Below, one piece after another: positions 21,420-22,125 of a stretch of 22,125 bases of DNA. Source of the DNA: DATJXG01 sp035500455 (GTDB lineage: Bacteria > Acidobacteriota > Terriglobia > Terriglobales > Acidobacteriaceae); assembly GCA_035500455.1 (NCBI GenBank), contig DATJXG010000442.1:1-22125 (forward strand), written 5' to 3'. The notes beneath the pieces were generated by a model. That model was given only the letters and a program-made list of their open reading frames with translations, was not told the DNA's origin and did not search any database. The position numbers and the translations under genes were made by a program. How positions within the stretch are numbered: the stretch's first letter is position 1; each line of letters begins with the position of its first letter.

Positions 21420-22125
21420 ATGAAGATGGTTTCTCGCGTGGCTGCTCAATGGCTTCGGCTCGCGTGTTGCGCGCTGGTTCTCACCGGTCTCGCCCTCGGG
21501 CAGGATGCCGGATCCCTGGAACAAGGCTTCCAGCAACCGCCGGATTCCGCCAAGCCGCGGGCGTGGTGGCACTGGATGAACGGCAATGTAACTAAGGAAG
21601 GCATCACCGCCGATCTGGAATGGATGCATCGCAGCGGCATCGCGGGCATGCAGATGTTCGATGGCAATCTGGCGACGCCCGTTTTTGTGGATAAGCGCCT
21701 GGTGTGGATGACACCGGACTGGAAGGATGCGTTCCGCCATTCCGCCGCCGAAGCCGACCGCTTGGGCCTGGAGATGTCCATGGCTGCCTCGGGCGGTTGG
21801 AGCGAGACTGCCGGGCCGTGGGTGAAACCGGAAGAAGCCATGAAGAAAGTGGTCTGGAGCGACCTGCAGGTTCGGGGGCCGAAGAAATTTGCCGGCGTTC
21901 TGCCACATCCGCCCACCGTGAACGGCAGGTTCCAGAATATAGCGGTCCCTCCGGAGTTTGAGTTCCCTCAACAGAATGACTTGCCGGGCGCCAAACCGCA
22001 GCCGAAGTTGCCTCCGGAGCCGCCCGATCCAACTTTCTATGCCGACTCGGCGGTGATTGCGTTTCGCTTGCCCGAGGTGGAAGTACGCATGGCGGACCTG
22101 CATCCAAAGGTGACGTCGAGCGCAG
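21420..22125 (+). CDS. Secreted glycoside hydrolase, GH106 (alpha-L-rhamnosidase)-like, 3' end outside window
   Basis: A frame open to the window end gives 235 residues. I start at the ATG at 21420 because AGGAG lies nine bases upstream; an in-frame ATG at 21411 abuts that ribosome site and is unlikely. A signal peptide (about 1-28, ending LALGQDAG) precedes the phrase PPDSAKPRAWWHWMNGNVTK and then GITADLEWMHRSGIAGMQMFD. These are hallmarks of the N-terminal part of GH106-type enzymes common in plant-polymer-degrading soil bacteria. Next comes MAASGGWSETAGPWVKPEEAMKKVVW, also typical. It would remove rhamnose from pectic or similar glycans outside the cytoplasm. The catalytic region is beyond the window, so activity cannot be judged. 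It has its own promoter and is probably not part of the methylamine operon. Confidence 0.75.
   Translation, partial: MKMVSRVAAQWLRLACCALVLTGLALGQDAGSLEQGFQQPPDSAKPRAWWHWMNGNVTKEGITADLEWMHRSGIAGMQMFDGNLATPVFVDKRLVWMTPDWKDAFRHSAAEADRLGLEMSMAASGGWSETAGPWVKPEEAMKKVVWSDLQVRGPKKFAGVLPHPPTVNGRFQNIAVPPEFEFPQQNDLPGAKPQPKLPPEPPDPTFYADSAVIAFRLPEVEVRMADLHPKVTSSA

Noticed and set aside
1..22125. Mobile element, prophage, CRISPR array, tRNA or rRNA
   Set aside because: Reading both strands gave no transposase, integrase or phage proteins, no regular repeat-spacer pattern and no RNA gene.

Overview
The window is a GC-rich bacterial chromosome fragment with two halves of opposite polarity. Every gene from position 1 to 12032 reads on the minus strand, and every gene from 12188 to the end reads on the plus strand. 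The mix of a GH106-type rhamnosidase-like enzyme, a DUF305/YVTN-propeller pair, soluble PAS histidine kinases with FixJ-type regulators and small VOC/SRPBCC/SDR enzymes suggests a soil bacterium. Acidobacteriota is my best guess; an alphaproteobacterium (Hyphomicrobiales) is the main alternative. No rRNA, tRNA, CRISPR array, integrase or insertion sequence was seen, so taxonomy is inference only.

Region A (1-4081, minus) holds a cut-off small membrane protein, a VOC/glyoxalase-fold protein behind a palindromic operator-like site, an SRPBCC protein, an SDR that lacks the YxxxK catalytic pair, and a Tat-exported epoxide-hydrolase-like enzyme. Region B (4223-10576, minus) looks like one signalling unit. 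It has a soluble three-PAS histidine kinase whose N-terminus is split off by an A8 homopolymer frameshift, a SnoaL-like protein, a lone receiver, a FixJ-type response regulator, and a tightly coupled DUF305 plus YVTN beta-propeller pair. A 20-bp box with consensus close to RGYCAATACSNNMGTCTAAT (minus-strand reading) occurs three times: in front of the receiver/FixJ operon, the DUF305/YVTN operon and the membrane gene at the window start. This predicts a small self-controlled regulon.

Region C (10815-11150) is a lone Rieske-type protein in which Arg replaces one of the two canonical His cluster ligands. Region D (11385-21149) is a complete N-methylglutamate (NMG) pathway for methylated-amine use. 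A divergent GntR/FCD regulator is followed by mgsA-mgsB-mgsC-mgdB-mgdC-mgdD-mgdA-gmaS, packed with overlaps or gaps of at most about 31 bp. GmaS would join methylamine to glutamate, MgsABC would convert gamma-glutamylmethylamide to N-methylglutamate, and MgdABCD would oxidise this to glutamate plus a C1 unit, probably passed to tetrahydrofolate by the GcvT-fold domains. A paired GTATAC palindrome overlapping the start of transcription is the likely GntR operator. A 36-codon leader ORF is joined to the regulator's TTG start through a TTGA overlap.

Region E (21150-22125) contains a good sigma70-like promoter, a leader of about 150 nt and the beginning of a secreted GH106-like glycoside hydrolase that runs off the window.
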